64,000 bases of DNA from Haliotis asinina. Taxonomy: Eukaryota; Mollusca; Gastropoda; Lepetellida; Haliotidae. The stretch spans positions 25,239,118 to 25,303,117 of the forward strand of contig NC_090280.1 of the NCBI RefSeq assembly GCF_037392515.1, in the 5' to 3' direction. Below, in pieces: positions 11,436 to 19,394 of this stretch. Within the stretch, counting starts at the first letter, position 1, and each line of letters starts with the position of its first letter. A program made the translations under genes and the position numbers. The notes under the pieces were generated by a model. It saw only the letters and a list, made by a program, of their open reading frames with translations, was not told where the DNA came from and did no database searches.

Positions 11436-11643
11436 GTGTTGGAGGTAACACTGTGCCGTACGGTACGATCAATAATTCTTCTCTTACAAACCCCCTACCC
11501 GGCCCATCCCTCAAGTAGTACAAGTTAGGTTCGTCGGCTTTCATATCCACTTTATCTATGTTGTAAGTTTTGACTGACCATATAGGATCGGTGGCTCGCT
11601 TACGGCTATCACCCTCGTGTTCCCCCGGCTGGTATAGATACAT
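11425..11643 (-). pseudogene. Integrase C-terminal fragment duplicated in the left TIR
   Basis: Encodes about the last 70 residues of the integrase found at 24085-25053, with one visible amino-acid difference (Glu for Gly in the ...MKAD-PNLYY... segment). It lacks the catalytic core, so it is a passenger of the TIR rather than a working gene. Confidence 0.85.
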
Positions 11644-11662
11644 TACCCCTACTACTTAACGT
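11642..11662. repeat. 21-bp direct repeat, copy 2
   Basis: Identical to 11415-11435 and immediately inside the TIR boundary. This could be the trace of the recombination that set the TIR length. Confidence 0.8.
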
Positions 11663-11697
11663 CTGTGCCTATGTCACGTTTATATCGATGAAACAGT

Positions 11698-12315
11698 TTA
11701 ACGTGAACCGCCTACGATCTCTTTGGTGTTCATAATCAAGGCTTGCTGGGCTTTTTGTATCCCCTGTTCTATGTACTTTTTTTTCTCGTCCTCACTGATA
11801 GCAGACTTACGAGACTTGGATCGAATATCTTGTTTCATTCCGTTATATTTTTTGAGTTCAGAGAGGATTGAACGAAACTCCTCTTCTGAGATCTTACTAT
11901 CAGAGAGTGCCGTGGAAATACGCTCACTCACTGTGTTCAGCTTTGCTTCGGCCAGAACCCTGATCTCGTCGTGTTTCAATGCCTTACGATTAAGTCTGCG
12001 TGATACTAACTTAAGCGCCAATCCTGCTAACCCTGCCACCCCAGCTGTTATTTCAATACCTAGCACTATAGGTGCAGCCACGATGGTAGCTAACAACCCA
12101 ACACCTGCCGCCCCTAGTCCCATGCTGGTTGCCATAAGGGTAGTGTCAGCCCCGTCCACGATATTGAAAGCTCTATTATATTTTTTACATAGTGCTTTCC
12201 GCGTGTCGCGGTCTTGTTCTAGTTGACGTTTCACATCACATAACTGCCTCAAGCGGAACCCATCTACGGTTTCCAACGTCTTAGCTACTTCCTCTACGAC
12301 TGGGTACAGACCCAT
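11698..12315 (-). CDS. Polinton putative membrane protein, 205 aa
   Basis: I do not recognise a named family. A central Gly/Ala-rich hydrophobic stretch (about residues 62-105, with ...GLGAAGVGLLATIVAAPIVL... and a second helix) looks like one or two membrane segments. Charged helical regions flank it (N-terminal 1-50; C-terminal 110-205, rich in Lys/Glu and coiled-coil-like). It is the first of four consecutive minus-strand genes, separated from the next by 13 bp of AT-rich sequence (tataatatatatta). It could be a virion membrane or membrane-lytic component; that is inference from context. Confidence 0.7.
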   Translation of the reverse strand: MGLYPVVEEVAKTLETVDGFRLRQLCDVKRQLEQDRDTRKALCKKYNRAFNIVDGADTTLMATSMGLGAAGVGLLATIVAAPIVLGIEITAGVAGLAGLALKLVSRRLNRKALKHDEIRVLAEAKLNTVSERISTALSDSKISEEEFRSILSELKKYNGMKQDIRSKSRKSAISEDEKKKYIEQGIQKAQQALIMNTKEIVGGSR

Positions 12316-12328
12316 CCTATAATATATA

Positions 12329-13009
12329 TTATGAAAGATATTTTAATTGGGTTTCAGTTAATAGTCCATAAGTGAATTTGAATTCTACAAGGTCTATACC
12401 ACTAGTCAGGGTAATAGGTGAGAGGTTAATAGACTTTCCTGTTGTAATCAAAACCCCACTGAGGCTTATTAAGCGGTTTATATGACCCGGGGTATCCCGT
12501 TGTATAATAATACGACAATGTTGACCTAGGTGTTCGTCATACCAGCGTACTGTCACCCCGGGTACAATTTGGTGTACTCTTGAGTTGTTTTCAGTGCTTA
12601 AATAAAAGAAGACTTCTATGATGAGTGTGGAAGGGGAATATATCTCAACAATATTTACTATATTACTCAAACGATTGCTAAATGTTAATTTTTTTTTTCC
12701 TACAGACATTAACCTATTTACGGAATTAATAGACATCATGAATTCCCTCTCCGGAATGATGAAATCCCCGATCCAGATACCGTTGTTACTAATCTTAGAG
12801 ACCCACTCATTTTCGTCCATTGTTATATAAGGTGAGGCGAGTGTTAAGTTGATATTCCATTTAGGTTCTTTAAAATCTGATAACGGCACCCGTCTGTACA
12901 CGTTGTCTTTAAAGTGCAGGATATATAAGGCGTCTTCCTCACCAGGCTGATCGAATCCCTCCGTATCTCCTAGGTCGTTAAGCGTAGTGTTGGGATGATG
13001 ACTGGTCAT
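12329..13009 (-). CDS. Polinton paralogous structural-type protein A, 226 aa
   Basis: Beta-rich, without obvious membrane segments. The N-terminus has N-D-L-G-D-T-E-G-F-D-Q-P-G and then Y.LHFKDNVYRRV. The C-terminus ends FKFTYGLLTETQLKYLS. Both ends match the neighbouring 303-aa protein (DLGDTRGFDAPG; MKFTPELLSENQLEIIS), while the middle differs in length. The two are tandem paralogues 10 bp apart. A conserved end with a variable middle suits a capsid-anchored surface or fibre-like protein, but no known fibre domain was recognised. Confidence 0.7.
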   Translation of the reverse strand: MTSHHPNTTLNDLGDTEGFDQPGEEDALYILHFKDNVYRRVPLSDFKEPKWNINLTLASPYITMDENEWVSKISNNGIWIGDFIIPEREFMMSINSVNRLMSVGKKKLTFSNRLSNIVNIVEIYSPSTLIIEVFFYLSTENNSRVHQIVPGVTVRWYDEHLGQHCRIIIQRDTPGHINRLISLSGVLITTGKSINLSPITLTSGIDLVEFKFTYGLLTETQLKYLS

Positions 13010-13019
13010 TATTATACTA

Positions 13020-13931
13020 TTACGATATAATTTCCAACTGGTTTTCTGATAATAATTCAGGGGTGAACTTCATACCCATGAAGTGTATGTTGTCAGGCAG
13101 GAAGATATTGGTTAGTGATATCTTGTTTTCCACGATCACGTTGACCCCCTGCAGACTGGTGTTGGAGCCGACACCCACCCGTACGTAAACGTTGCAAACT
13201 TGATACTGGTGTCGTTTCACCCACCCGAGTTTGATCCCCTTCACGATCTCGACATCATTCCCCGATGGTTCCCCTAGGTAGACTTTGATGATCAGTGTTG
13301 AGTTTGCCGGTAGATCCTCTAGTATAGTGACCACACCTTCGAATTCAGACACCAACTGCAATTTCACGTTTTGTATGGCTGGTTTACTCGATAGCATGTG
13401 GGCTGCTATAGTATTGACTGGGCTGACGACTACGCTACGTCTCTGAGTTGGGACGTAAGCCACGAGCAGGGTTCCATTGTTCACGACTTTGTTTAGGTGG
13501 TTGTCTTTGTTATCAGTAAACACGTAAGGGGAGACGAGTCTAATATTGAGAAACCAGTCGTTATCGGGTAACAACACCCACTTGTCATCTTCGGTGAAGA
13601 CGAGCATATATGGCTTGTTTCGGGCGACGGTAGTGCTCTCAACATCGTCTAAGTCGAACAGTTTACCCCCGAACGATGGGTATATTATCCAATTATTATT
13701 ACCGGTGTTGACAAGGGCGTACTTAGTGTTGACTGTTGCTCTTGTGGTATCTACTATATCACTTAGGGTTCCACCGGAGGGGACTTCAACGCGTTTGTAA
13801 ATGTTGTTTTTCAGTTGCAAGGCGTACGATTTACCATCTACTCCGGGAGCGTCGAAACCGCGTGTGTCTCCGAGGTCGGAGATCCCGATATTGACGCATT
13901 TTTTCACTCCGGGCCCTTGTGCGCTGGTCAT
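13020..13931 (-). CDS. Polinton paralogous structural-type protein B, 303 aa
   Basis: Longer paralogue of the protein at 12329-13009, sharing the DLGDTxGFDxPG head, the KNNIYKRV segment and the MKFTPELLSENQL tail. The extra roughly 77 residues are in the middle, including an NNNWIIYP / DDKWVLLP-type repeat that suggests a partly duplicated beta module. Its start codon overlaps the stop of the next upstream gene by 4 bp (13928-13931), so the genes are likely cotranscribed. Structural role inferred. Confidence 0.7.
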   Translation of the reverse strand: MTSAQGPGVKKCVNIGISDLGDTRGFDAPGVDGKSYALQLKNNIYKRVEVPSGGTLSDIVDTTRATVNTKYALVNTGNNNWIIYPSFGGKLFDLDDVESTTVARNKPYMLVFTEDDKWVLLPDNDWFLNIRLVSPYVFTDNKDNHLNKVVNNGTLLVAYVPTQRRSVVVSPVNTIAAHMLSSKPAIQNVKLQLVSEFEGVVTILEDLPANSTLIIKVYLGEPSGNDVEIVKGIKLGWVKRHQYQVCNVYVRVGVGSNTSLQGVNVIVENKISLTNIFLPDNIHFMGMKFTPELLSENQLEIIS

Positions 13932-14314
13932 TTTACATGAAGTGTTAAGCTGAGGTATCCTATATTTACAGGATTATGATTTATATCTAACACCGATATT
14001 GTCAGCTCAGGTATGTTGCCCTGGGTTAATCTCTTATACTGCCGTGGTGAAAACGACTCGGTTCTACCGTCGTTGTATTTCTCAGTTTTCACCGGCACTG
14101 CTCTCAGTATAGTGGAAGGGTGACCTCCTTGAATGTTGTACGTTGTGCTCACCTGGCCGAGATGAATGTACAGCTCTCGGTACGGTACTAGGTCGGGTAA
14201 CTTCGTGCCTGTGACGGTTGTTGTTGGTTTTATCTCGTCAGGAGACATACCGAGTATCCTCGCTAATGGTCGGCCGAGCCTCAAGGAGGTTCTTCCGTTG
14301 TTGATTAACACCAC
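13928..14314 (-). CDS. Polinton small beta-rich protein, 128 aa
   Basis: Compact protein with YRELYIHLGQVSTTYN, then a STILRAVPV strand, and a C-terminus LTISVLDINHNPV...GYLSLTLHVK. This alternating beta pattern is compatible with a single jelly-roll-like minor capsid or vertex protein. That is a structural guess; I cannot confirm the fold by eye. It is the 5'-most gene of the minus-strand block and diverges from the 389-aa gene across a 22-bp AT-rich gap. Confidence 0.65.
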   Translation of the reverse strand: MVLINNGRTSLRLGRPLARILGMSPDEIKPTTTVTGTKLPDLVPYRELYIHLGQVSTTYNIQGGHPSTILRAVPVKTEKYNDGRTESFSPRQYKRLTQGNIPELTISVLDINHNPVNIGYLSLTLHVK

Positions 14315-14336
14315 TGTATAATTTATATATTATAAT
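14315..14336. promoter_or_regulatory. AT-rich divergent intergenic gap
   Basis: Only 22 bp ('tgtataatttatatattata'...) separate two divergently transcribed genes. TATA-like words occur on both strands. Probably a bidirectional promoter core, by position. Confidence 0.4.
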
Positions 14337-15506
14337 ATGGATTTAGCACACTTGAAAATCGTGGTGGAAGGTAGTACGGGGTTTAAAACAACCTTTATTA
14401 ATATCTTTGAAAACTATATCGTGTCCGTTAATAACGCGCAGGCGGTGGTAAACTGGAATCAAAACCCAATGCAGTTTTGGCAGAACCAACTAAACTTTGC
14501 TGTGTGGTGTGCGACGACAGGGTCGGGTGTGACACCAGACTACGGTATAGACGAACTGAGTAAGGCGGTCATTTTGTTTCATATTTATTATCAAACGAGA
14601 CGAATATTGAAGGAAATAAGTGCTCCTCTTCCCCAAGATAAAGCGTGGAGTATGACGAATAACCCCTATGATAAACGCGCTTATGAACGTGTTTGTGGGG
14701 AGTTTGAGATTCCAACGAATAAAGACTTTCGCCTTCCTGGTGTGAACCATGGTCTCGGTATAGTTCTCGTGTACTTCTACAGGTCCGGAACATATCAGGC
14801 CGGTTCTAAAGATGGTACATACAACCCAAACCGTCATACATTTACAGGCCCCACAACGAATGAAAAGATCCATGTCAGCTGTATAAAGCAAACCAATCCT
14901 GATGCAGCCACAGCCTGGACTAAAATGATCTCAAAAACATCGAAAGAATTCACTCGTGCTGGTACAATACGCTTGAACGACTCGATTCGAACGTACGTGT
15001 GGGCGCTGTTGGGTGCGCAGTCGATGACGCGTTCCAACATCCTCGGTAAGGGAACTGCTTACGACGCTCAGAAACAGTTCGTTTCCAACGTTGAGGATGC
15101 TATCAATTCTCCAGTTGATCTCCCGCGGGCCATCGACCGTTACCAAAACGTGTTAGAATACGCCAGATCGAAAGTCAATTACGTGTTTGGCGTGGGGCTG
15201 TACATGGCTCCGAGTGATATGCAACTGAGAGTAAAAAAAGTGGTGGGTTATAACAACAAAATAGTCATAGCCACGGCGGACCAAAAGTTGGGTATCAACC
15301 CCGATATTAACACCCCCTGTATCCCACACATCCCACCACGTGAAACGGGTATAGTGGCGCCACCCCCGGAGTCTAAAGTTCATGTGCCCCCCACACACAC
15401 CTATATTCATGTGGGGGTACCCCCCTATCAGCAGCATATTGATAATAAAACGGCCCTGGTGGTTGGTGGGGTAACTTTGGGACTTATTTGGTTAAAGATT
15501 TCTTAG
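14337..15506 (+). CDS. Polinton conserved virion-type protein, 389 aa
   Basis: Function not identified. Features include Asn/Gln-rich N-terminal helices, a segment ISAPLPQDKAW followed by NPYDKRAYERVCGEF, and a conserved-looking IRTYVWALLGAQS stretch with DAQKQFVSNVEDAI. There is a Pro-rich region at about 330-365 that includes HVGVPPY, encoded by one of the recurring GGGGGTACCCCC motifs. A C-terminal hydrophobic helix (about residues 372-387, LVVGGVTLGLIW) may be a membrane anchor. The end overlaps the convergent 379-aa gene by 23 bp. Confidence 0.7.
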   Translation: MDLAHLKIVVEGSTGFKTTFINIFENYIVSVNNAQAVVNWNQNPMQFWQNQLNFAVWCATTGSGVTPDYGIDELSKAVILFHIYYQTRRILKEISAPLPQDKAWSMTNNPYDKRAYERVCGEFEIPTNKDFRLPGVNHGLGIVLVYFYRSGTYQAGSKDGTYNPNRHTFTGPTTNEKIHVSCIKQTNPDAATAWTKMISKTSKEFTRAGTIRLNDSIRTYVWALLGAQSMTRSNILGKGTAYDAQKQFVSNVEDAINSPVDLPRAIDRYQNVLEYARSKVNYVFGVGLYMAPSDMQLRVKKVVGYNNKIVIATADQKLGINPDINTPCIPHIPPRETGIVAPPPESKVHVPPTHTYIHVGVPPYQQHIDNKTALVVGGVTLGLIWLKIS

Positions 15507-16623
15507 CCGCTACGTACACCAGACCCGCCACGGCGACGATGGCTGCCCACATGTTTTGACTGAGCCACATGGCAGTTTTAGCCAGAGCGCCCAACAACCA
15601 CGAGACGATGCTACCCAGGATGCCGGGAAGGGCTTCGGCGGCTTTACCAGCCAGTTTAGCTAGGCCTTCCCCGAGTTTTTTTATCCAGTCTTTAACACCA
15701 CCGCCTGTGGGAGTTCCCCCGCCGCCAGGTGTGGGGGGTGTGGGGGTTCCTCCCACCAGTGACACCACCAGGGTTGATATGATGAAACCCAATGCAGTCA
15801 GAATGCTGGCGATGGTGATCCCTTGCTCCCGGAACAATATCCGAATCCTGTCTGCTAACGTGGTGTCTCGGTAGAGGACTTGATTGATGGTTTCCCGTAA
15901 ACGGTTGACCTGGGATCGAAGCTTTTCTTTGAAGGAGGATGCTGTCTCCAGCCAGGTCTGCCTTTCCTCTTCCAAATTACGTATTCGTTCCTCGATGGTG
16001 GCTTTCATAGACTCGTCCTCAGTTTCACCGAGTTTGGTCTTTTCATAGGCGATGTGGTCGTCTATCACGCTAATTTTAGCCGTGCTTTTCGCGAGATGTC
16101 CGCGAATGGTTTGCATCATCAGATCCAACCCCCGCAGTTCCCGAACGGTAAATTCGAGCCCCGGGAAGGGTTTGTTCTCGTAGTCGGCCAACACTTTTTT
16201 AATATCATAAGTCATATTTTGATCCGATGGGGCGTCCCTGATACCTTCCAGACCTTGAACTAACTTCGGAGGATACTGCTTAGGTCGCGCGCCACCGTAA
16301 TCTATGAAGCCTAGTTCATCGCGGATAAAGTCAATCCCATGTTTACTGCCTAATGTTGATAAGGCAAGCGGTTCTCTAGTGCGTTTATTCATGAGATCGA
16401 TCTCCGGGCGAGACTTCAAACGCAGCGTGCCATTGCTGAGGGTAAACCTGGAATAGTTCCTTCCCAACGGCTTGAGTTTGGATTTATTTTCAACTGCGTT
16501 GTAATAATCGTCGACGGCGCCCTTAAGGAGCTCGTCACCTTGCGAGAATGAGGTCTCCTGGTCATCATCGAATGCCTGGGCACTATCGCCCGACATCTCC
16601 GTCATATCTATGTCTTCATCCAT
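15484..16623 (-). CDS. Polinton membrane protein with coiled coil, 379 aa
   Basis: Acidic N-terminus (about 1-40). A charged helical, probably coiled-coil, segment lies at about 165-265. A hydrophobic helix follows (ITIASILTALGFIISTLVVS, about 273-293). Next comes a low-complexity Gly/Pro/Thr linker (GGTPTPPTPGGGGTPTGGG), then amphipathic and hydrophobic helices (ALPGILGSIVSWLLG; MWAAIVAVAGLVYVAA) near the C-terminus. The pattern fits a multi-helix membrane or membrane-remodelling virion protein; the exact role is unknown. The linker is encoded by copies of the recurring GC palindrome. Confidence 0.7.
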   Translation of the reverse strand: MDEDIDMTEMSGDSAQAFDDDQETSFSQGDELLKGAVDDYYNAVENKSKLKPLGRNYSRFTLSNGTLRLKSRPEIDLMNKRTREPLALSTLGSKHGIDFIRDELGFIDYGGARPKQYPPKLVQGLEGIRDAPSDQNMTYDIKKVLADYENKPFPGLEFTVRELRGLDLMMQTIRGHLAKSTAKISVIDDHIAYEKTKLGETEDESMKATIEERIRNLEEERQTWLETASSFKEKLRSQVNRLRETINQVLYRDTTLADRIRILFREQGITIASILTALGFIISTLVVSLVGGTPTPPTPGGGGTPTGGGVKDWIKKLGEGLAKLAGKAAEALPGILGSIVSWLLGALAKTAMWLSQNMWAAIVAVAGLVYVAAKKSLTK

Positions 16624-16655
16624 TAGTATTAAAAATATATTTCATTTATATAACA
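16624..16655. promoter_or_regulatory. AT-rich divergent gap upstream of the capsid gene
   Basis: 32 bp ('tattaaaaatatatttcatt'...) between the divergent 379-aa gene and the capsid gene, with TATA-like words. Likely promoter by position only. Confidence 0.4.
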
Positions 16656-17918
16656 ATGTACGGTAGAAAATTAGATCCTTTCAGAAGATTGAGAGAGCCA
16701 TTAGGCGCCAGAGCCGTGCGACAGTCGGTGACCATCACCAACAATCCCAGCAAGATAGACCAGAATCAAACTCTGCTGGTTAGATTTCCAAACCTTGGTG
16801 AGAATGACCTCATTGTACCAGGCACTGTTCGACTGGCGTTCAATATCACGTTGACCTCCGACAACGACAAACGCGCGCTAGTGTGGAACGTGGGTCGAGC
16901 CATCATCAAGAAAACGACCGTCAAGATCAGCGGTAACGAGGTGCTGAGCATCGACGACAGCGACGTGTTTCACTGCTACAAGGATCTCTGGAAAAGCGAT
17001 GGAGAACGAGTCAATGATGTGTACCAGGGTATCAGCAAATCAACCCTGGCGCGCATAGGGTATGTCTTCACGCCAGACCAGCTAGACAAGCTATCGGACG
17101 GTGAAAAGGCCATCGCTCGAGCATACGGGAATCGATTCTGCGTGCCGCTCGACTTCGAGTTGCTCACGGGACACGCGCCGTTTTACCAGGCCGCGCTGGG
17201 TGATAGGCTCGAATACGAGCTCACGTTTAACGACTATAGCAAAGTAGTGCGTACGCCGAACGGTGATGAGGCCAGTTATGCCATAGACAACATCTCTCTG
17301 GAGTTCGACATGGTCACTAGCCCGGAGCTGGCCAGGCAGGTTCGAAGCCAGTACTCTGGGAAGATGGCTATCCTGTACGATCGCGTACTGAGGCATAGAT
17401 CAGTCGTGCGAGATAAGAGCGACACTGTGTGGAATATCAACCTGAACGTGCCGGCGCGATCGATGAAAGGTATCCTGGTCATCCCTGTGGAGGATTACGA
17501 GCCATTCCAGAGGAACAGCGAGAAGTTTTTCAACCCCGAGATTGAAAAGGTGGAAGTGACCATCGAGGGCGTGCCCAACCAGCTGTTCAGTCATGGTATG
17601 AGACCCCACCAGCAGTGGGATGAGATAAAAAAGCTACCAGTGGGGGCCCAACATTATATAACAAAGGACCTGGACCTCGGCTCCGTGCAGATCGGTGAAT
17701 ACCTGACCACCAAGTACGCCCTATGGTTGGACATGCGATCCACGGATGATGATAAAATGCACGGTAGCGGGCGCCGTATAGATAACGGCAGCGAAGGGAT
17801 AACCATCAAGATTACTAAGAAAGCTCAACCCGCTGGTACGTTGAAATTATATCTATACGTTATTATGGACGCGCAACTTAATATAGACAATGGGAGATTC
17901 GTGCAAGCCATCTACTGA
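16656..17918 (+). CDS. MCP: Polinton major capsid protein (double jelly-roll type), 420 aa
   Basis: Start chosen at the ATG at 16656 (MYGRKLDPFRRLREPLG). The frame is open 36 codons further upstream, but those codons lie inside the opposing 379-aa gene and look unlike protein. The body is beta-rich with features I associate with Polinton capsid proteins: TNNPSKIDQNQTLLVRFPNL near the N-terminus, FCVPLDFELLTGHAPFYQAA then DRLEYELTFNDY in the middle, and KGILVIPVEDYEPF and LYLYVIMDAQLN near the end. By analogy it builds the icosahedral shell. The double jelly-roll assignment is from family knowledge and context; a structure prediction would settle it. The 3' end overlaps the ATPase start by 29 bp in another frame. 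Confidence 0.82.
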   Translation: MYGRKLDPFRRLREPLGARAVRQSVTITNNPSKIDQNQTLLVRFPNLGENDLIVPGTVRLAFNITLTSDNDKRALVWNVGRAIIKKTTVKISGNEVLSIDDSDVFHCYKDLWKSDGERVNDVYQGISKSTLARIGYVFTPDQLDKLSDGEKAIARAYGNRFCVPLDFELLTGHAPFYQAALGDRLEYELTFNDYSKVVRTPNGDEASYAIDNISLEFDMVTSPELARQVRSQYSGKMAILYDRVLRHRSVVRDKSDTVWNINLNVPARSMKGILVIPVEDYEPFQRNSEKFFNPEIEKVEVTIEGVPNQLFSHGMRPHQQWDEIKKLPVGAQHYITKDLDLGSVQIGEYLTTKYALWLDMRSTDDDKMHGSGRRIDNGSEGITIKITKKAQPAGTLKLYLYVIMDAQLNIDNGRFVQAIY

Positions 17919-18534
17919 TGGGGGGTACCCCCAGGGGTACCCACAACTACCCACTGACCCACACTGCGCCATAGTGTGCGGGCAGACTGGCTGTGGGAAG
18001 ACCGTTTTCGTGTTGGATATGTTGGAGGGTTACTACAAGGATGTGTTCGATAACATTGTTATCATGTGCCCTACTCTGAGCATGAATAAAACGTACGCGC
18101 GACCTTGGGTGATGACGGACAGGGACGTACACAAAATCGACCCTGGAACACGCCTGCAGGACTGGTTGAAAGCTCTTCATGAGAAATTTAAAGGGGAACC
18201 GACGCTGTTCATACTGGACGACTGCAGCGCTAATCGCGAGATAACAAAAAAGAGAGACATGCTATCGTACCTGGCCTTCTCCGGCCGGCATGCAAATCAC
18301 AGCGTCTGGGTGCTAACGCAGAAGTTCAACTCGGTGTTGAAAGACCTCAGGGAGAAGACGCGATGGGTGGCCTTATTTCACTGCAAGGACAGGGATTCGT
18401 TGGAGGAGTGTTTGAGAGAGAACGATGTGATGAGCAAATTAGAACGGGAACTGGTAAAGAAACAGCTCGCTGAAACTAAACACGCTAAGCTCGTGCTAAA
18501 GACCGACCAACCAGTAGCATATAGGGTGTGCTAA
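17890..18534 (+). CDS. ATP: Polinton packaging ATPase (FtsK/HerA-type), 214 aa
   Basis: P-loop ATPase. Walker A GQTGCGKT is at residues 31-38 and Walker B TLFILDDC at about 105-112. A downstream segment (SVWVLTQKFNSVLKDLREKT) fits the sensor region of A32/HerA-type packaging ATPases. It presumably pumps element DNA into the capsid. The ATG at 17890 is the only one before Walker A; the next lies after it. The gene overlaps the capsid gene. The N-terminal GGYPQGYPQ is encoded by a double copy of the GC palindrome (17920-17942). A 10-bp repeat array follows the stop. Confidence 0.88.
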   Translation: MGDSCKPSTDGGYPQGYPQLPTDPHCAIVCGQTGCGKTVFVLDMLEGYYKDVFDNIVIMCPTLSMNKTYARPWVMTDRDVHKIDPGTRLQDWLKALHEKFKGEPTLFILDDCSANREITKKRDMLSYLAFSGRHANHSVWVLTQKFNSVLKDLREKTRWVALFHCKDRDSLEECLRENDVMSKLERELVKKQLAETKHAKLVLKTDQPVAYRVC

Positions 18535-18614
18535 AGCTAAGCAAAGCTAAGCAAAGCTAAGCAAAGCTAAGCAAAGCTAAGCAAAGCTAAGCAAAGCTAA
18601 GCAAAGCTAAGCAT
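18535..18614 (+). repeat. 10-bp tandem repeat (gcaaagctaa), about 7.5 copies
   Basis: Perfect tandem copies of gcaaagctaa begin immediately after the ATPase stop codon. They end just before the next open frame. The repeat supplies in-frame stops (taa, or tag at its edge), so it is non-coding. It could be a spacer, a regulatory iteron or a slippage product. Confidence 0.9.
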
Positions 18615-18728
18615 ATAGCTATGATATTTGAAGTGTTTGTCGTGTGCAACTTAACCTTCATTTCTCTGTGTTTTGTCTGCATCGGGTATTATATAGTTAA
18701 AACTAAATCTTACTTGTTATATTATAAG

Positions 18729-19316
18729 ATGGAGTGTGAGGAATTGCTCGAACAATTGTCTGGGGGTACCCCCACTGGGGGTGTGGGGGATTCCCCCAAG
18801 CGAGAGAAACTGGTGGCGTTGGCTGTTGACGGCAAAGCCAAACATTACTTTGGAGACTACACTCCGGATAAAATTCACAAAATGTCAGCCGAAGAAATCG
18901 ATAAGCTGTATGCTAGATACGAGTCCCGGCTCGGAGCAGAAATGACAAAGACAATAGGATCGGCTATGACCCAGATATACACCGGTATTGTATCACACTT
19001 CCTTCCCATTCCACCAGAGCGCCGACTTTACCTGTGGGAGGACCTCGAGAAAGACACTTTTATCGAACACGCCGTGAGCTCTATCAGCTGCGGGCTATAC
19101 CACAAATATGGTATGTTGTTGGCTCCAGTGACGGCGGCGATTATCACGGCAAAACATTGTCAATTTGAGAGAAAGAATAATAATAATAGTATAGATGGAT
19201 GCTGCACAGGAAACCCCAGTGGACACAGTGATGGAGGAGACCCCACCCCCAACAGTGACGGTGGAAACCCCTTCAGTGGGGGTACCCCCCACAGTAACCA
19301 GGCAGAAGAATCCTAA
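18729..19316 (+). CDS. Polinton conserved small protein, 195 aa
   Basis: Start chosen at 18729 (MECEELLEQLSGGTPTGG). An upstream ATG at 18621 would add 36 residues that include a hydrophobic helix, so a 231-aa membrane form is possible. The central part (YTPDKIHKMSAEEIDKLY, then TKTIGSAMTQIYTGIVSHFL) is helical with a moderately hydrophobic stretch. The C-terminal 45 residues are low complexity (Asn, Gly, Asp, Pro), and the same DNA encodes the start of the next gene in another frame. Function unknown; context suggests a virion component. Confidence 0.65.
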   Translation: MECEELLEQLSGGTPTGGVGDSPKREKLVALAVDGKAKHYFGDYTPDKIHKMSAEEIDKLYARYESRLGAEMTKTIGSAMTQIYTGIVSHFLPIPPERRLYLWEDLEKDTFIEHAVSSISCGLYHKYGMLLAPVTAAIITAKHCQFERKNNNNSIDGCCTGNPSGHSDGGDPTPNSDGGNPFSGGTPHSNQAEES

Positions 19317-19368
19317 GAGAGTAGCTGCCGGTAAAAAACGGTGGTGTAACCAACATATCATGTTATAA
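19195..19368 (+). CDS. Small overlapping Polinton ORF, 57 aa
   Basis: Begins at ATG 19195, inside the 3' end of the preceding gene but in the +1 frame. It reads through an acidic Thr/Pro-rich half (ETPPPTVTVETPSVGVPPTV) into a basic segment with NPKRVAAGKKRW, and ends at TAA 19366-19368. The basic motif followed by a short tail resembles small basic proteins I associate with Polintons. The truncated C-terminus may be a local degeneration. Protein-like codons in a second frame, plus the position, support it only moderately. Confidence 0.45.
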   Translation: MDAAQETPVDTVMEETPPPTVTVETPSVGVPPTVTRQKNPKRVAAGKKRWCNQHIML

Positions 19369-19394
19369 TTTTAATATTTTATATCATATACATA

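Larger units (their letters stand above)
11313..11641 (+). repeat. Polinton left terminal inverted repeat (329 bp)
   Basis: Inverted match to 24837-25165 with three substitutions by my count. Begins AGTAGTATATACAATGACAG. It contains a perfect hairpin and the reverse complement of the integrase gene's 3' end. The inner edge coincides with a second copy of a 21-bp word (11642-11662). Confidence 0.93.

Noticed and set aside
14490..15437. Minus-strand frames opposite the 389-aa Polinton gene
   Set aside because: Antisense shadows without domains; the plus-strand frame is longer and protein-like.
16548..16655. N-terminal extension of the capsid protein by 36 residues
   Set aside because: These codons overlap the opposing 379-aa gene and the AT-rich gap, and the peptide looks unlike a capsid N-terminus. 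The ATG at 16656 is preferred.
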